DNA of 64,000 bases from Fundicoccus culcitae (GTDB lineage: Bacteria; Bacillota; Bacilli; Lactobacillales; Aerococcaceae): positions 2,914,001 through 2,978,000 of the forward strand of contig NZ_CP102453.1 in the NCBI RefSeq assembly GCF_024661895.1. The letters are read 5' to 3'. The notes beneath the pieces were generated by a model. It saw only the letters and a list, made by a program, of their open reading frames with translations, did no database searches and was not told where the DNA came from. The position numbers and the translations under genes are program-made. Positions 40,303 to 48,821 of the stretch are shown piece by piece; positions within the stretch are counted from its first letter, which is position 1; each line of letters begins with the position of its first letter.

Positions 40303-41070
40303 GTGAAGAATAGTCAAGTACAACCTGATATATCAATCATCACTCCCGTTTATAATGCAGCGCGTTTTTTAGCTGAGACCATTGACAGTGTACAGAACCA
40401 ATCGTTTAGGAATTGGGAGTATATTTTAGTGGATGATTGTAGTCAGGATGAAAGTGTTGCTTTAATTCAATCGTATCAAAGAGAAGATAAGCGGATTAAG
40501 TTAATTCAGCTAGAGGAGAATAGTGGGGCGGCGGTTGCTAGAAATACGGCTTTAGAAAAAGCCCAAGGGCGTTATATTGCTTTTATTGATAGTGATGATC
40601 GTTGGGTAGAAGATAAGTTGGCTGAACAATTAACGTTAATGCAGACGGAAAATTATGCGTTTACTTATACAAATTTTGCCTTAGTGAGTGAAGATGGTTC
40701 CATCATAAAAGAAAAAATTAAGTTACCGGCTAAACTCGATTACCATGGATTACTTAAAAATACGGCCATTGCTTGTTCAACGGTAATGCTCGATCGCCAA
40801 CAGGTGGGGGATTTTAGAATGCCACTTGTACGTAAAGGCCAAGATACGGCTACTTGGTTACAAATTATGCGTACCACTGGGGTTAGCGCTTATGGTTTGG
40901 ACCGGGTCTTAAATTATTATCGTCAAGTCGAAGGCTCGATTTCCAGTAATAAAGTGGATGCTTTAAAGCGGACATGGAATACCTATCGTAATCTTGAACA
41001 ATTACCCTTATATAAATGTATCTACTACTTTTGCCATTATGTGGTTCAAGCCATTTTACGGCGGTTGTAG
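40303..41070 (+). CDS. Glycosyltransferase family 2 (gene 5)
   Basis: GT-A glycosyltransferase of 255 residues: SIITPVYNAARFLAETIDSV, LVDDCSQDES (first Asp pair) and AFIDSDDRW (DxD-type metal site), then a C-terminal amphipathic part (YKCIYYFCHYVVQAILRRL). GTG start behind AAGGAG. Last gene of the cluster; terminator follows. Confidence 0.9.
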   Translation: MKNSQVQPDISIITPVYNAARFLAETIDSVQNQSFRNWEYILVDDCSQDESVALIQSYQREDKRIKLIQLEENSGAAVARNTALEKAQGRYIAFIDSDDRWVEDKLAEQLTLMQTENYAFTYTNFALVSEDGSIIKEKIKLPAKLDYHGLLKNTAIACSTVMLDRQQVGDFRMPLVRKGQDTATWLQIMRTTGVSAYGLDRVLNYYRQVEGSISSNKVDALKRTWNTYRNLEQLPLYKCIYYFCHYVVQAILRRL

Positions 41071-41085
41071 AACTCGACTAACTAA

Positions 41086-41114
41086 AGCTCTCTATTTTAT
41101 AGAGAGCTATTTTT
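41086..41114. terminator. Terminator of the polysaccharide cluster
   Basis: AGCTCTCTAT / ATAGAGAGCT with a three-base loop, then TTTTT; convergent with the DUF1858 gene. Confidence 0.88.
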
Positions 41115-41119
41115 ATTAT

Positions 41120-41347
41120 TTAGCCAATCACTTTATAACCATTCCACTGTAGCGTTTTCGTGAGTGTATTCAGGTCGATGCCGAGCATTTTACAACCTTG
41201 TTTGAGGGTAGTGGCTTTACCAACGGTTTGCCGCATCAGAGGGTTTTTTAAAGGTGTAAAACCAAGTTCAACAAGTAGATCGATTAATTCAGGATTTTTT
41301 TCGAGTGTCTCGTAGACGGAAATATTTAAATCAATTTCATTTTGCAT
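41120..41347 (-). CDS. DUF1858 domain protein
   Basis: 75 residues after choosing the ATG at 41347, which has AGGAGG eight bases upstream; an upstream in-frame start lies before that site. Sequence LNISVYETLEKNPELIDLLVELGFTPLKNPLMRQTVGKATTLKQGC matches the DUF1858 fold, often found alone or fused to PAS/hemerythrin-like domains and linked to iron-sulfur or nitric oxide metabolism. The usual CxxC-like cysteines are reduced to one (KQGCKML). Confidence 0.83.
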   Translation of the reverse strand: MQNEIDLNISVYETLEKNPELIDLLVELGFTPLKNPLMRQTVGKATTLKQGCKMLGIDLNTLTKTLQWNGYKVIG

Positions 41348-41438
41348 AAACTTCCTCCTAATAAAGACCGCTGGCAATTGAATGTCAAAAATTAATTATA
41401 AATGACAAAACGGGTATATAGGTGTAAAACCTTCTTAA

Positions 41439-41807
41439 TTAACGCCAATATTTATTGAGGTCTTTTTTATCTTCTAATTGGATTTGAATCAATTCTTCTA
41501 ATAAATCAAAATTAAATGGGGCAGTCCATGGCACTTTATAGGTCATATCAGTTGCTGTGTAACCAGCTGCTTCAACTTTATCAGCGAATTTTGCCATCAA
41601 ACCTTTTTCACTTGTAACGGACACAAAGTTTTTTGTTGGTTTAAATCCAACAATAAAGGTCCCATTATATTCAAATAGCAGCTGACTCCACTTAATCGAT
41701 TGATCAAAGTCAGGGTGTTGCGTTTGAACCCAATCAACAAGGTTTTGAAAATGTTCTTTTTGTGTAGGCTCACTTATTTTATTTAAAATATCTTGATAGC
41801 TTGTCAT
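41439..41807 (-). CDS. DUF1801 domain protein (YdhG-like)
   Basis: 122 residues of the DUF1801/YdhG family, small soluble proteins sometimes described as iron chaperones. Features: QHPDFDQSIKWSQLLFEYNGTFIVGFKPTKNFVSV and the C-terminal helix LEELIQIQLEDK. ATG with AGGAGG upstream. Stands apart from the neighbours by about 20-90 bases. Confidence 0.83.
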   Translation of the reverse strand: MTSYQDILNKISEPTQKEHFQNLVDWVQTQHPDFDQSIKWSQLLFEYNGTFIVGFKPTKNFVSVTSEKGLMAKFADKVEAAGYTATDMTYKVPWTAPFNFDLLEELIQIQLEDKKDLNKYWR

Positions 41808-41829
41808 GGTTATTTTCCTCCTCGTAAAA

Positions 41830-42282
41830 TTAGTGCATTGAGTGTTTCTTTTGATCTAAATGGCGTTTAATTTCTAGACTAGAATCTACGATAAAGACGG
41901 CTAACGCAATCATCCCCGCAATCATTAAGGCTTCAAAAAAGTAATAAGAACCTAAAGCAGTATCACCATTAATAAAGTTAAAGACTGTACGATAAATCGC
42001 CACCCCTGGGACTAAAGGAAAGAAGGAAGGAATATAGAAAATCGTCACGGGTGCTTTGAAAATTCTGGCAAATTGTTGGCTAATAATTGAAATAATGACA
42101 CAAGCAATAAAGGTAGCTAAGGCGGTACCGACATGGGGTAAAATAATTAGATAGACAGCATACCCAACAGCGCCAATAATACCGACTTTATATTGAAGAA
42201 AACGGGGGGCTTCAACAACCACTGCCGCTGAAACAGTAGCGATATAGGCACCTACGACTTGAATTAAATATTGGATAATAAT
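41830..42282 (-). CDS. Threonine/serine exporter, small subunit (ThrE C-half, DUF3815)
   Basis: Membrane protein corresponding to the C-terminal half of ThrE. ATG, GTG and TTG are absent from the upstream part of the frame; the first usable one is GTG at 42222, which would cut the first helix. The frame continues upstream as IIIQYLIQVVGAYIATVSAAVVVEAPRFL, the normal family N-terminus, back to two ATT codons at 42282 and 42279 with GGGAGGT eight bases upstream. I therefore propose an ATT start, overlapping the end of the large-subunit gene by 19 bases; product about 150 residues. If wrong, the gene starts at 42222. Confidence 0.75.
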   Translation of the reverse strand: MIIQYLIQVVGAYIATVSAAVVVEAPRFLQYKVGIIGAVGYAVYLIILPHVGTALATFIACVIISIISQQFARIFKAPVTIFYIPSFFPLVPGVAIYRTVFNFINGDTALGSYYFFEALMIAGMIALAVFIVDSSLEIKRHLDQKKHSMH

Positions 42283-43052
42283 GAGATAACACCTCCCGAA
42301 ATCGATAAGCCTAAAACAACACCTAAGGCTAAACTTAAGGCGATAACTAACGCATCGGCAATCCGTGCTAGACCAGAGTTATAATCGCCTTTTAGCGTAT
42401 CACGGACCCCATTTGTAAAAGCTGTTCCCGGATATAAGGGCATTAAACCTGAAATAATAATGATATCACTCGATATTTGATAAGGGATAAAGTAAATGAC
42501 AATGGGAAAGATTAGGGCAACGAGTGCGGTCGTAAACATACCATAAATAAAATCATTCATCCCAAAAAACTGTTTAATAGCTGTTGAATACGACACTATG
42601 GCACCCGCAAAAATGGAAACAATCACTTCACCGATATTCCCCCCTAATAAAATGGCGAAGGCAACCACTAAAATGTTAGTGGCTATCATTTTTTGTTGAG
42701 GGGTGTACTCCATTTGATCAACGACTTTTAGCTGTTGATTAGCTTCTTCAATCGTTATTTCATTGGCCGTTAAGGCACGGCTAATATTATTTACGCGGTA
42801 TATTTTTCTTAAGTGATTGCCGCGACTACTGATACGGCGCACTAGGGTGATGGATTCAACTTCTGGATTTGAATCGTCTAAGGTAATATATAGCGCAGTG
42901 GTGGTGGAGACGACTTCTGTAATATCCAAACCACTGGTTGCTAACATGCGTCGCACCGTATCTTCCACACGGTAACTTTCAGCATGCGATTCAAGCATTA
43001 TGACACCAGCTAAAGCAGCTGTTTCAGCAATTTTTTTGTACTTTGAGTACAC
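42264..43052 (-). CDS. Threonine/serine exporter, large subunit (ThrE N-half, DUF1212)
   Basis: 262 residues: a soluble N-terminal part of about 120 residues with ESHAESYRVEDTVRRMLATSG and LVRRISSRGNHL, then five or so transmembrane helices with SGLMPLYPGTAFTNGVRDTLKGDYNSGLARIADAL. This is the N-terminal half of corynebacterial ThrE as split in Firmicutes. GTG start behind AAAGGAG. Works with the next, overlapping gene; transports small amino acids or dicarboxylates. Confidence 0.88.
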   Translation of the reverse strand: MYSKYKKIAETAALAGVIMLESHAESYRVEDTVRRMLATSGLDITEVVSTTTALYITLDDSNPEVESITLVRRISSRGNHLRKIYRVNNISRALTANEITIEEANQQLKVVDQMEYTPQQKMIATNILVVAFAILLGGNIGEVIVSIFAGAIVSYSTAIKQFFGMNDFIYGMFTTALVALIFPIVIYFIPYQISSDIIIISGLMPLYPGTAFTNGVRDTLKGDYNSGLARIADALVIALSLALGVVLGLSISGGVISLLSNI

Positions 43053-43213
43053 GTAAGTAGGCTCCTTTACTAATCAATTTTTATACTATGGTTTGTTAGA
43101 ATATGTTACCATAGAAGAGTAATTTTCAATCGCATTTAGCATAACATAAAGTACTTGAAAATTTAACAACTTGCAGTCAAATCTTTTCATCCTTATGAAA
43201 GGGGGAAGTTTTA

Positions 43214-44056
43214 ATGAAAATCACAAAAATTGAACGTCAAAAGAAAAATAAGGAACGTTATTCGATTTATTTAGACGAGGACTTTGCTTTTGGTGTTAGT
43301 GAGTCTGTTTTAATCCGTTTTGCTTTGACAAAAAATTTGGAATTAACACCTGCTGACATTGATCGGATTAAAGCAGCTGAGAACTCGGAATATTTATTCA
43401 ATAAGGCTTTAAATTATTTATCGTATGGTTTGCGAACCCAAAAAGAAATGACCTTATACTTACAAAAGCATTTAAATGCCGAAGACGTGCCAATGGACGA
43501 AGCTGAACAATCAAAGGTCATCGCCAAAACGCTTGAACGCCTTGAACATTTAAAGTTGTTAGATGATTTAAATTATGGGCAAGCTTATGTTCAAACCAAA
43601 GTGACCATTAACCGCAAAGGACCTAAAGTCATTCAACAAGAATTATTTAAAAAAGGTCTAGCTAAAGAGGTCGTCGATGCCTCTTTAGTGCAGTATGGTC
43701 AAGATGATCAAGTCGAAAATATCGATTATTTAGCGCAAAAATTTTTGAAGGCTAATCAAAAATTACCTCTTAAGGCATTGAAGCAGAAGTTGCAGCAACA
43801 TTTATTGATGAAAGGTTTTGATAGTGATTTAATTTCTGAGTGGATGAATGAGTTTTCTTTTGAAGCACTCGAAAATGATGATGCGTCTTTAATTGGAAAT
43901 GAAGCTATTAAAATGATTAAAAGACGGCAAAATAAATTTAAAGGGAAAGCTTTGGAACAAAAAGTTAAAGAAGGTTTGTTTAATAAAGGGTTCGATTTTG
44001 AAACCATTCAAAGCTGGGTAAATCAAAATAATACCTTGTTTGACGAATCAAATTAG
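43214..44056 (+). CDS. recX: Regulatory protein RecX
   Basis: Binds RecA filaments and inhibits recombination. 280 residues, the long Firmicute type made of tandem three-helix RecX repeats: LNYLSYGLRTQKEMTLYLQKH, LERLEHLKLLDDLNYGQAYVQ, GPKVIQQELFKKGL, LKQKLQQHLLMKGFDSDLI and LEQKVKEGLFNKGFDFETI. ATG behind GGGGGAAG. mutY follows after 15 bases. Confidence 0.93.
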   Translation: MKITKIERQKKNKERYSIYLDEDFAFGVSESVLIRFALTKNLELTPADIDRIKAAENSEYLFNKALNYLSYGLRTQKEMTLYLQKHLNAEDVPMDEAEQSKVIAKTLERLEHLKLLDDLNYGQAYVQTKVTINRKGPKVIQQELFKKGLAKEVVDASLVQYGQDDQVENIDYLAQKFLKANQKLPLKALKQKLQQHLLMKGFDSDLISEWMNEFSFEALENDDASLIGNEAIKMIKRRQNKFKGKALEQKVKEGLFNKGFDFETIQSWVNQNNTLFDESN

Positions 44057-44071
44057 AAAGAGGCTTAAGGG

Positions 44072-45301
44072 TTGAAAGACATTGTAAGGGACACTTTAAA
44101 TAAATATCACTGGGACAAACAAAAAATACATGATTTTAGAAAGGTTTTATTGGACTGGTACGATGAAAATCGGCGCGATCTGCCTTGGCGACAAACTAAA
44201 AACCCGTATTTTATTTGGGTCAGTGAGATTATGCTTCAACAAACACAAGTTCAAACGGTCATTCCATATTATCTACGTTTCATTGACACTTTACCGACGA
44301 TTGAAGCTTTAGCTAAGGTAGATAAAGAGGCTTTGTACTTATTGTGGCAAGGATTAGGCTATTATTCGCGGGTTAACAATATGCAAACGGCCGCCCAACA
44401 AATCATGGCGAACTTTGATGGACAATTACCAGCGGATTACGATCAACTCCTCAGCTTAAAAGGGATTGGGTCCTATACAGCAGCGGCTATCGCCAGTATT
44501 GCCTTTGATATTCCTAAGGCGGCGGTTGATGGAAATCTGATGCGCATAACCGCTCGACTGTTTGAATTAGATTTGGATATTAGTCAGGCTAGCTCGAAAA
44601 AAGTGTTTGAAGGTCTATTAAATACCTTAATTGATCCGCATCGACCAGGAGATTTTAATCAAGCCTTGATGGACTTGGGTGCGACAATTATGACGCCGAG
44701 TAATCCTACCCCTGAATTAAGTCCCTTAAAAGCTTTCGATGCGTCGTATCAAAATGGTACAGCCCATTTGTATCCAGTTAAGAAAAAGAAAGTGAAACAA
44801 AGCCATCATTATTTCTTAGCCTATTATGTGCAAGATGATAGCGGGCGGGCTTTGATGAGGCAGCATTCACAACAAGAATTGTTGAGTCGTTTATGGCATT
44901 TTCCGATGATTGAAGTGAGTCAACTTAATGAAGGACTGACGAAAGATGAGCTTTTACAGCCTTTGTATGAGTGGCTAACGACGACGGCATCAAATATATT
45001 AGAAGAAACAGGGCATAGCGCTAGTAATACCCCAGCAATAAAAGATAAACTTGAAATTAGACCAACGGATAATGAACGGTATTTATTTGATCAATTTCCA
45101 ATGGTGAAGCATGTATTTAGTCACCGGGTTTGGCATGTTCAAATCATTCCCGTGCGCTTACATCAAGTAGCCTTACCTTTAGAATTAACTGATCAGATTA
45201 AATGGGTAACCGCTAAAGATGTGGACCAGCTGGCGGTTTCTAGTTTACAAGAAAAATTAATGCAACATATTTTGGATTACATGGGTGAGGGTGAAGGATG
45301 A
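44072..45301 (+). CDS. mutY: A/G-specific adenine glycosylase MutY
   Basis: Removes adenine opposite 8-oxoguanine. 409 residues: catalytic Glu in WVSEIMLQQTQV, helix-hairpin-helix LKGIGSYTAAAIASIAF with the Asp in AAVDGNLMRI, and a C-terminal NUDIX-like domain (residues 245-400). The iron-sulfur cluster cysteines expected after LMDLGATI are absent (the segment reads MTPSNPTPELSPLKAF), as in the cluster-free MutY proteins of some lactic acid bacteria. TTG start; overlaps the ABC gene by four bases. Confidence 0.92.
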   Translation: MKDIVRDTLNKYHWDKQKIHDFRKVLLDWYDENRRDLPWRQTKNPYFIWVSEIMLQQTQVQTVIPYYLRFIDTLPTIEALAKVDKEALYLLWQGLGYYSRVNNMQTAAQQIMANFDGQLPADYDQLLSLKGIGSYTAAAIASIAFDIPKAAVDGNLMRITARLFELDLDISQASSKKVFEGLLNTLIDPHRPGDFNQALMDLGATIMTPSNPTPELSPLKAFDASYQNGTAHLYPVKKKKVKQSHHYFLAYYVQDDSGRALMRQHSQQELLSRLWHFPMIEVSQLNEGLTKDELLQPLYEWLTTTASNILEETGHSASNTPAIKDKLEIRPTDNERYLFDQFPMVKHVFSHRVWHVQIIPVRLHQVALPLELTDQIKWVTAKDVDQLAVSSLQEKLMQHILDYMGEGEG

Positions 45302-47040
45302 AACGCTTATTGAAATATTTTAATGGTTATAAACTACCAAGCTTTTTAGGACCAATTTTTAAATTAATCGAGGCATTATTAGAACTATTAGTGCCATCAG
45401 TGGTAGCAATAGTTATTGATGAGGCGATTCCTTCGGGTGATCAGCGGAACGTGATACAATATATTGTTTTCATGTTTGCGATTGCCTTCATTGGCTTGCT
45501 ATTTTCTATTAGCGCACAATATTTCTCAGCGAAAGCAGCCATTGGTTTTACCGAAAATTTAAATCATGATTTATTTGAGAAAATTATGTATTTATCCAAA
45601 GAATCTGTCGATGAAATATCCACGGCCAGTTTGGTTACGCGCAATACGAGTGATACTTATCAAATTCAAACGGGCTTAAATACTTTTTTTCGTCTGTTTT
45701 TGAGGTCGCCCTTTATTGTCGCGGGTTCATTAGTGATGGCGATGCGGATTGATTTGAGGATGACAGGGTATTTTCTAGGTATGATTATCGTTTTGTTTTT
45801 GATTATTGCGTTAATCACTTATTTATCAGCTCCTTTATATACTAAGGCTAGAAAAACGCTAGACCGTCTCGTAACCATCGCCACTGAACAAATTCAAGGC
45901 GTGCGTGTGATTCGTGCGTTTAGGCAGGATGAAAGAGAGTTCAATCAATATAAAGAGGTAAACAATCAACTAACCGACGATCAAATTAAAGTAGGGTTTA
46001 TCAGTGTTTTAACGAATCCGCTCACTTATTTGGTGGTTAATGTTACTTTGATTTTAGTGATTTGGCAAGGCGGTAATTTTATCTTTGCCGGAACCTTATC
46101 GCAAGGCCAACTCGTTGCTTTAGTGAATTATTTATTAGCGATTTTGGTTGAATTGGTAAAATTAACGATGGTTGTTATGGTTTTAAACCGTTCATACGTC
46201 AGTGCTCAAAGAGTGGTTGAGGTTTTAGAAATTGCTGATGAGGAGCAATCTTTTGATAATATCAAACCTGAAAAGACGGCGTTGAATGATTTAACTCAAA
46301 TCGTTTTTGAAGATGTCCAATTTACTTATCCTAAAGGTCGTCGGCCCGTACTTGATGGTTTATCCTTTAGTATTAATCAAGGTGATTTAATTGGGATTAT
46401 TGGGGGGACCGGAGCAGGTAAATCAGCTATAATTCAATTGTTAACAAAAACCTATGATGCTAGTGATGGCATTATTTGGTTTAATGAAAATAGCTTAGAT
46501 ACCCGCAGTCGCAACCAGTTAAGAAATGAAATTAGTATTGTGCCGCAAAAAGCGAACCTTTTTAAGGGAACGATACGTTCCAATTTGTTGGTCGGCAACC
46601 CTGAAGCTAGTGATGAGGAATTATGGCAGGCCTTGGATGTAGCTCAAGCCACGTCATTTGTTAAAGAAAAAGCGGGTGGCTTGGATGCCGTTGTCGAAGC
46701 CTTTGGACGTAATTTTTCAGGTGGGCAAAAGCAACGTTTGACCATCGCACGGGCTTTATTAAAACCCGCGTCCATCTTGATCTTTGATGATTCAACATCT
46801 GCCTTAGACTTTTTAACGGAAAATCAATTTCGTTCAGCCTTGAAACAACATTATGCGCATTTAACGATTTTAATGATTTCCCAACGGACACGCAGTATTG
46901 AAAATGCGGATAATATTTTAGTTTTGGATGCGGGTAAACAACTTGGGTTTGGTAAACATGAAGAACTCCTTCAAACCGTTGAAGTTTATCAAGAAATTCA
47001 TTCGTCGCAACAAGTCAAGGAGGTTACGAATCATGGCTAA
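45298..47040 (+). CDS. ABC exporter half-transporter, degenerate ATPase site
   Basis: 580 residues: six-helix membrane domain (1-320) and nucleotide-binding domain. Walker A GGTGAGKS, signature FSGGQKQRL, Walker B ILIFDDSTSALD, where Asp replaces the catalytic Glu. This is the pattern of the non-canonical partner in heterodimeric multidrug exporters such as LmrCD/BmrCD. Start overlaps mutY; end overlaps the partner gene by eight bases. Confidence 0.92.
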   Translation: MKRLLKYFNGYKLPSFLGPIFKLIEALLELLVPSVVAIVIDEAIPSGDQRNVIQYIVFMFAIAFIGLLFSISAQYFSAKAAIGFTENLNHDLFEKIMYLSKESVDEISTASLVTRNTSDTYQIQTGLNTFFRLFLRSPFIVAGSLVMAMRIDLRMTGYFLGMIIVLFLIIALITYLSAPLYTKARKTLDRLVTIATEQIQGVRVIRAFRQDEREFNQYKEVNNQLTDDQIKVGFISVLTNPLTYLVVNVTLILVIWQGGNFIFAGTLSQGQLVALVNYLLAILVELVKLTMVVMVLNRSYVSAQRVVEVLEIADEEQSFDNIKPEKTALNDLTQIVFEDVQFTYPKGRRPVLDGLSFSINQGDLIGIIGGTGAGKSAIIQLLTKTYDASDGIIWFNENSLDTRSRNQLRNEISIVPQKANLFKGTIRSNLLVGNPEASDEELWQALDVAQATSFVKEKAGGLDAVVEAFGRNFSGGQKQRLTIARALLKPASILIFDDSTSALDFLTENQFRSALKQHYAHLTILMISQRTRSIENADNILVLDAGKQLGFGKHEELLQTVEVYQEIHSSQQVKEVTNHG

Positions 47041-48790
47041 AACGTCTTCCAATTCAGTTAAAACAATGAAACGCGTTTTTGGTTTGTTGTGGGATCAAAA
47101 GCTATTATTTATTTTGTCGATTGTGGGTACGATTGCTCAAGTGGCCTTAACCATTTACTTGCCGATTTTAATTGGTTTAGCGATTGACCAAACGATATCA
47201 GTCAATCAAGTTGATTTTGATGCCTTAAAAAATGTCTTGTTTCAAATCGGCGTGGTCATTGCTTTAAATGTTTTTCTACAATGGATTAACCCCCTCATGT
47301 ATAACCAGATGACTTATAAAGCCGTCGGTTATTTAAGAGAAAAAACCATGGAACAAGTCCATAAATTACCTCTAAGTTATTTGGATCAACAATCAACCGG
47401 TGATTTAGTGAGTCGGATTTCAACGGATGCTGAACAGCTAGCTGACGGGATTATAATGATTATTAATCAGCTTTTTGCCGGTGTTTTAACGATATTTATT
47501 ACGATTTTTACAATGGGTCAAATTGATCTGTTTATGATGGTTATCGTCGTTAGTTTAACACCTATCTCACTCTTTTTTGCCCGCTTTATAGCCAAGCGGA
47601 GTTATCGTTATTTCCAAAAACAAACGCAATATCGCGGTTTACATACACAATTGATTGAAGAATATGTACAACAAAATGAAGTCGTGCGGTTATTTAATTA
47701 TCAATCCGAAGTGATCGAGCAATTCGACCCTTTAAATCATCAATATGCCGAATATTCGCAAAAGGCTATCTTTTATTCATCGACGATTAATCCAACCACA
47801 CGGTTCATTAATGCTTTAATTTATGCGGCTCTAACCTTTTTTGGTGCGATTCGTATCATGCAAGGCACTTTTACGGTAGGTGCTTTGACGACCTTTTTAA
47901 ATTATGCCAATCAATATACCAAACCTTTTAATGAAATATCTAACGTTTTGGCAGAGTTGCAAAGTGCGATTGCTTGTGCGGAACGCTTGTATGAATTAAT
48001 CGATCGTGAGCCGGAAAGCGAAACCGGCCATCGTATTTTGAGAGTAGAAGATGTTGAAGGGAAAGTGGCCTTTAACCGCGCCTATTTCTCTTATCATCCT
48101 GATCAAAAACTGATTGAAAATCTGACCTTATCTGTGCCAAGTGGCCAAAAGGTAGCGATAGTAGGTCCGACAGGTGCCGGAAAATCCACGTTAATCAACC
48201 TTTTGATGCGCTTTTATGATTTAAATCAAGGGCAAATTTTATTAGATAACCAACCGATTACCGATTACACACGTGAATCGGTTCGCGCCCAATTTGGCAT
48301 GGTGCTGCAAGAAACCTGGTTAAAAACAGCCACCATTCATGATAATATTGCTTTTGGCCACCCTCAAGCGACGCGTGAACAAGTCATCCATGCGGCGCAG
48401 GCGGCGCGAGCAGATCATTTTATCCAGCAATTACCTGACGGATATGATACCTTTTTAGCCGATGCCGGAGCTTCCTTGTCACAAGGCCAGCGCCAATTGC
48501 TGACCATCGCACGGATTTTTGTAGAAGTACCGCATCTTTTAATTTTAGATGAAGCCACTTCATCCATTGATACGCGGACAGAAATCCTGATTCAAGAGGC
48601 TTTCCAAACCTTGATGGAAGGCCGCACCAGTTTCATTATTGCCCACCGCTTATCGACCATCCAGCAATCCGATATCATCTTAGTGATGAATAACGGCCAA
48701 ATAGTCGAACAAGGCAATCACGATAGTCTCATGCGAATGAAAGGTCTGTATTACGATATGCAAACCTCAACCATTCCCGCTAACGACTAA
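47033..48790 (+). CDS. ABC exporter half-transporter, catalytic partner
   Basis: 585 residues with six membrane helices (about 25-330) and an ATPase domain: Walker A GPTGAGKST, signature LSQGQRQLLTIAR, and Walker B LLILDEATSSID with the catalytic Glu; H-loop IIAHRLST. The signature reads LSQGQ instead of LSGGQ, which in heterodimers marks the subunit whose signature serves the degenerate site. The ATG at 47033 has AAGGAGG upstream; longer forms in frame lie inside the previous gene. Forms a heterodimer with that gene product. Confidence 0.93.
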   Translation: MAKTSSNSVKTMKRVFGLLWDQKLLFILSIVGTIAQVALTIYLPILIGLAIDQTISVNQVDFDALKNVLFQIGVVIALNVFLQWINPLMYNQMTYKAVGYLREKTMEQVHKLPLSYLDQQSTGDLVSRISTDAEQLADGIIMIINQLFAGVLTIFITIFTMGQIDLFMMVIVVSLTPISLFFARFIAKRSYRYFQKQTQYRGLHTQLIEEYVQQNEVVRLFNYQSEVIEQFDPLNHQYAEYSQKAIFYSSTINPTTRFINALIYAALTFFGAIRIMQGTFTVGALTTFLNYANQYTKPFNEISNVLAELQSAIACAERLYELIDREPESETGHRILRVEDVEGKVAFNRAYFSYHPDQKLIENLTLSVPSGQKVAIVGPTGAGKSTLINLLMRFYDLNQGQILLDNQPITDYTRESVRAQFGMVLQETWLKTATIHDNIAFGHPQATREQVIHAAQAARADHFIQQLPDGYDTFLADAGASLSQGQRQLLTIARIFVEVPHLLILDEATSSIDTRTEILIQEAFQTLMEGRTSFIIAHRLSTIQQSDIILVMNNGQIVEQGNHDSLMRMKGLYYDMQTSTIPAND

Positions 48791-48801
48791 ATATCACTGC
48801 A
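48788..48801 (+). repeat. TAAATATCACTGC motif at the ABC stop codon
   Basis: TAA stop plus ATATCACTGCA; 13 of 14 bases as at 8438 and 63731. Confidence 0.4.
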
Positions 48802-48821
48802 TTTATATAAGGAGAATGATA

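Noticed and set aside
44098-44111. TAAATATCACTGGG inside mutY as another copy of the stop-codon motif
   Set aside because: It is coding sequence with a differing end; counted as chance similarity, and noted as a caution for the motif.
44072-45301. MutY as a damaged gene because the iron-sulfur cysteines are missing
   Set aside because: Cluster-free MutY proteins occur naturally, and the catalytic and NUDIX-like parts are complete.
45298-47040. First ABC gene as a defective pseudogene because of Asp in place of the Walker B Glu
   Set aside because: This substitution is normal for one subunit of heterodimeric exporters, and the rest of the protein is intact.
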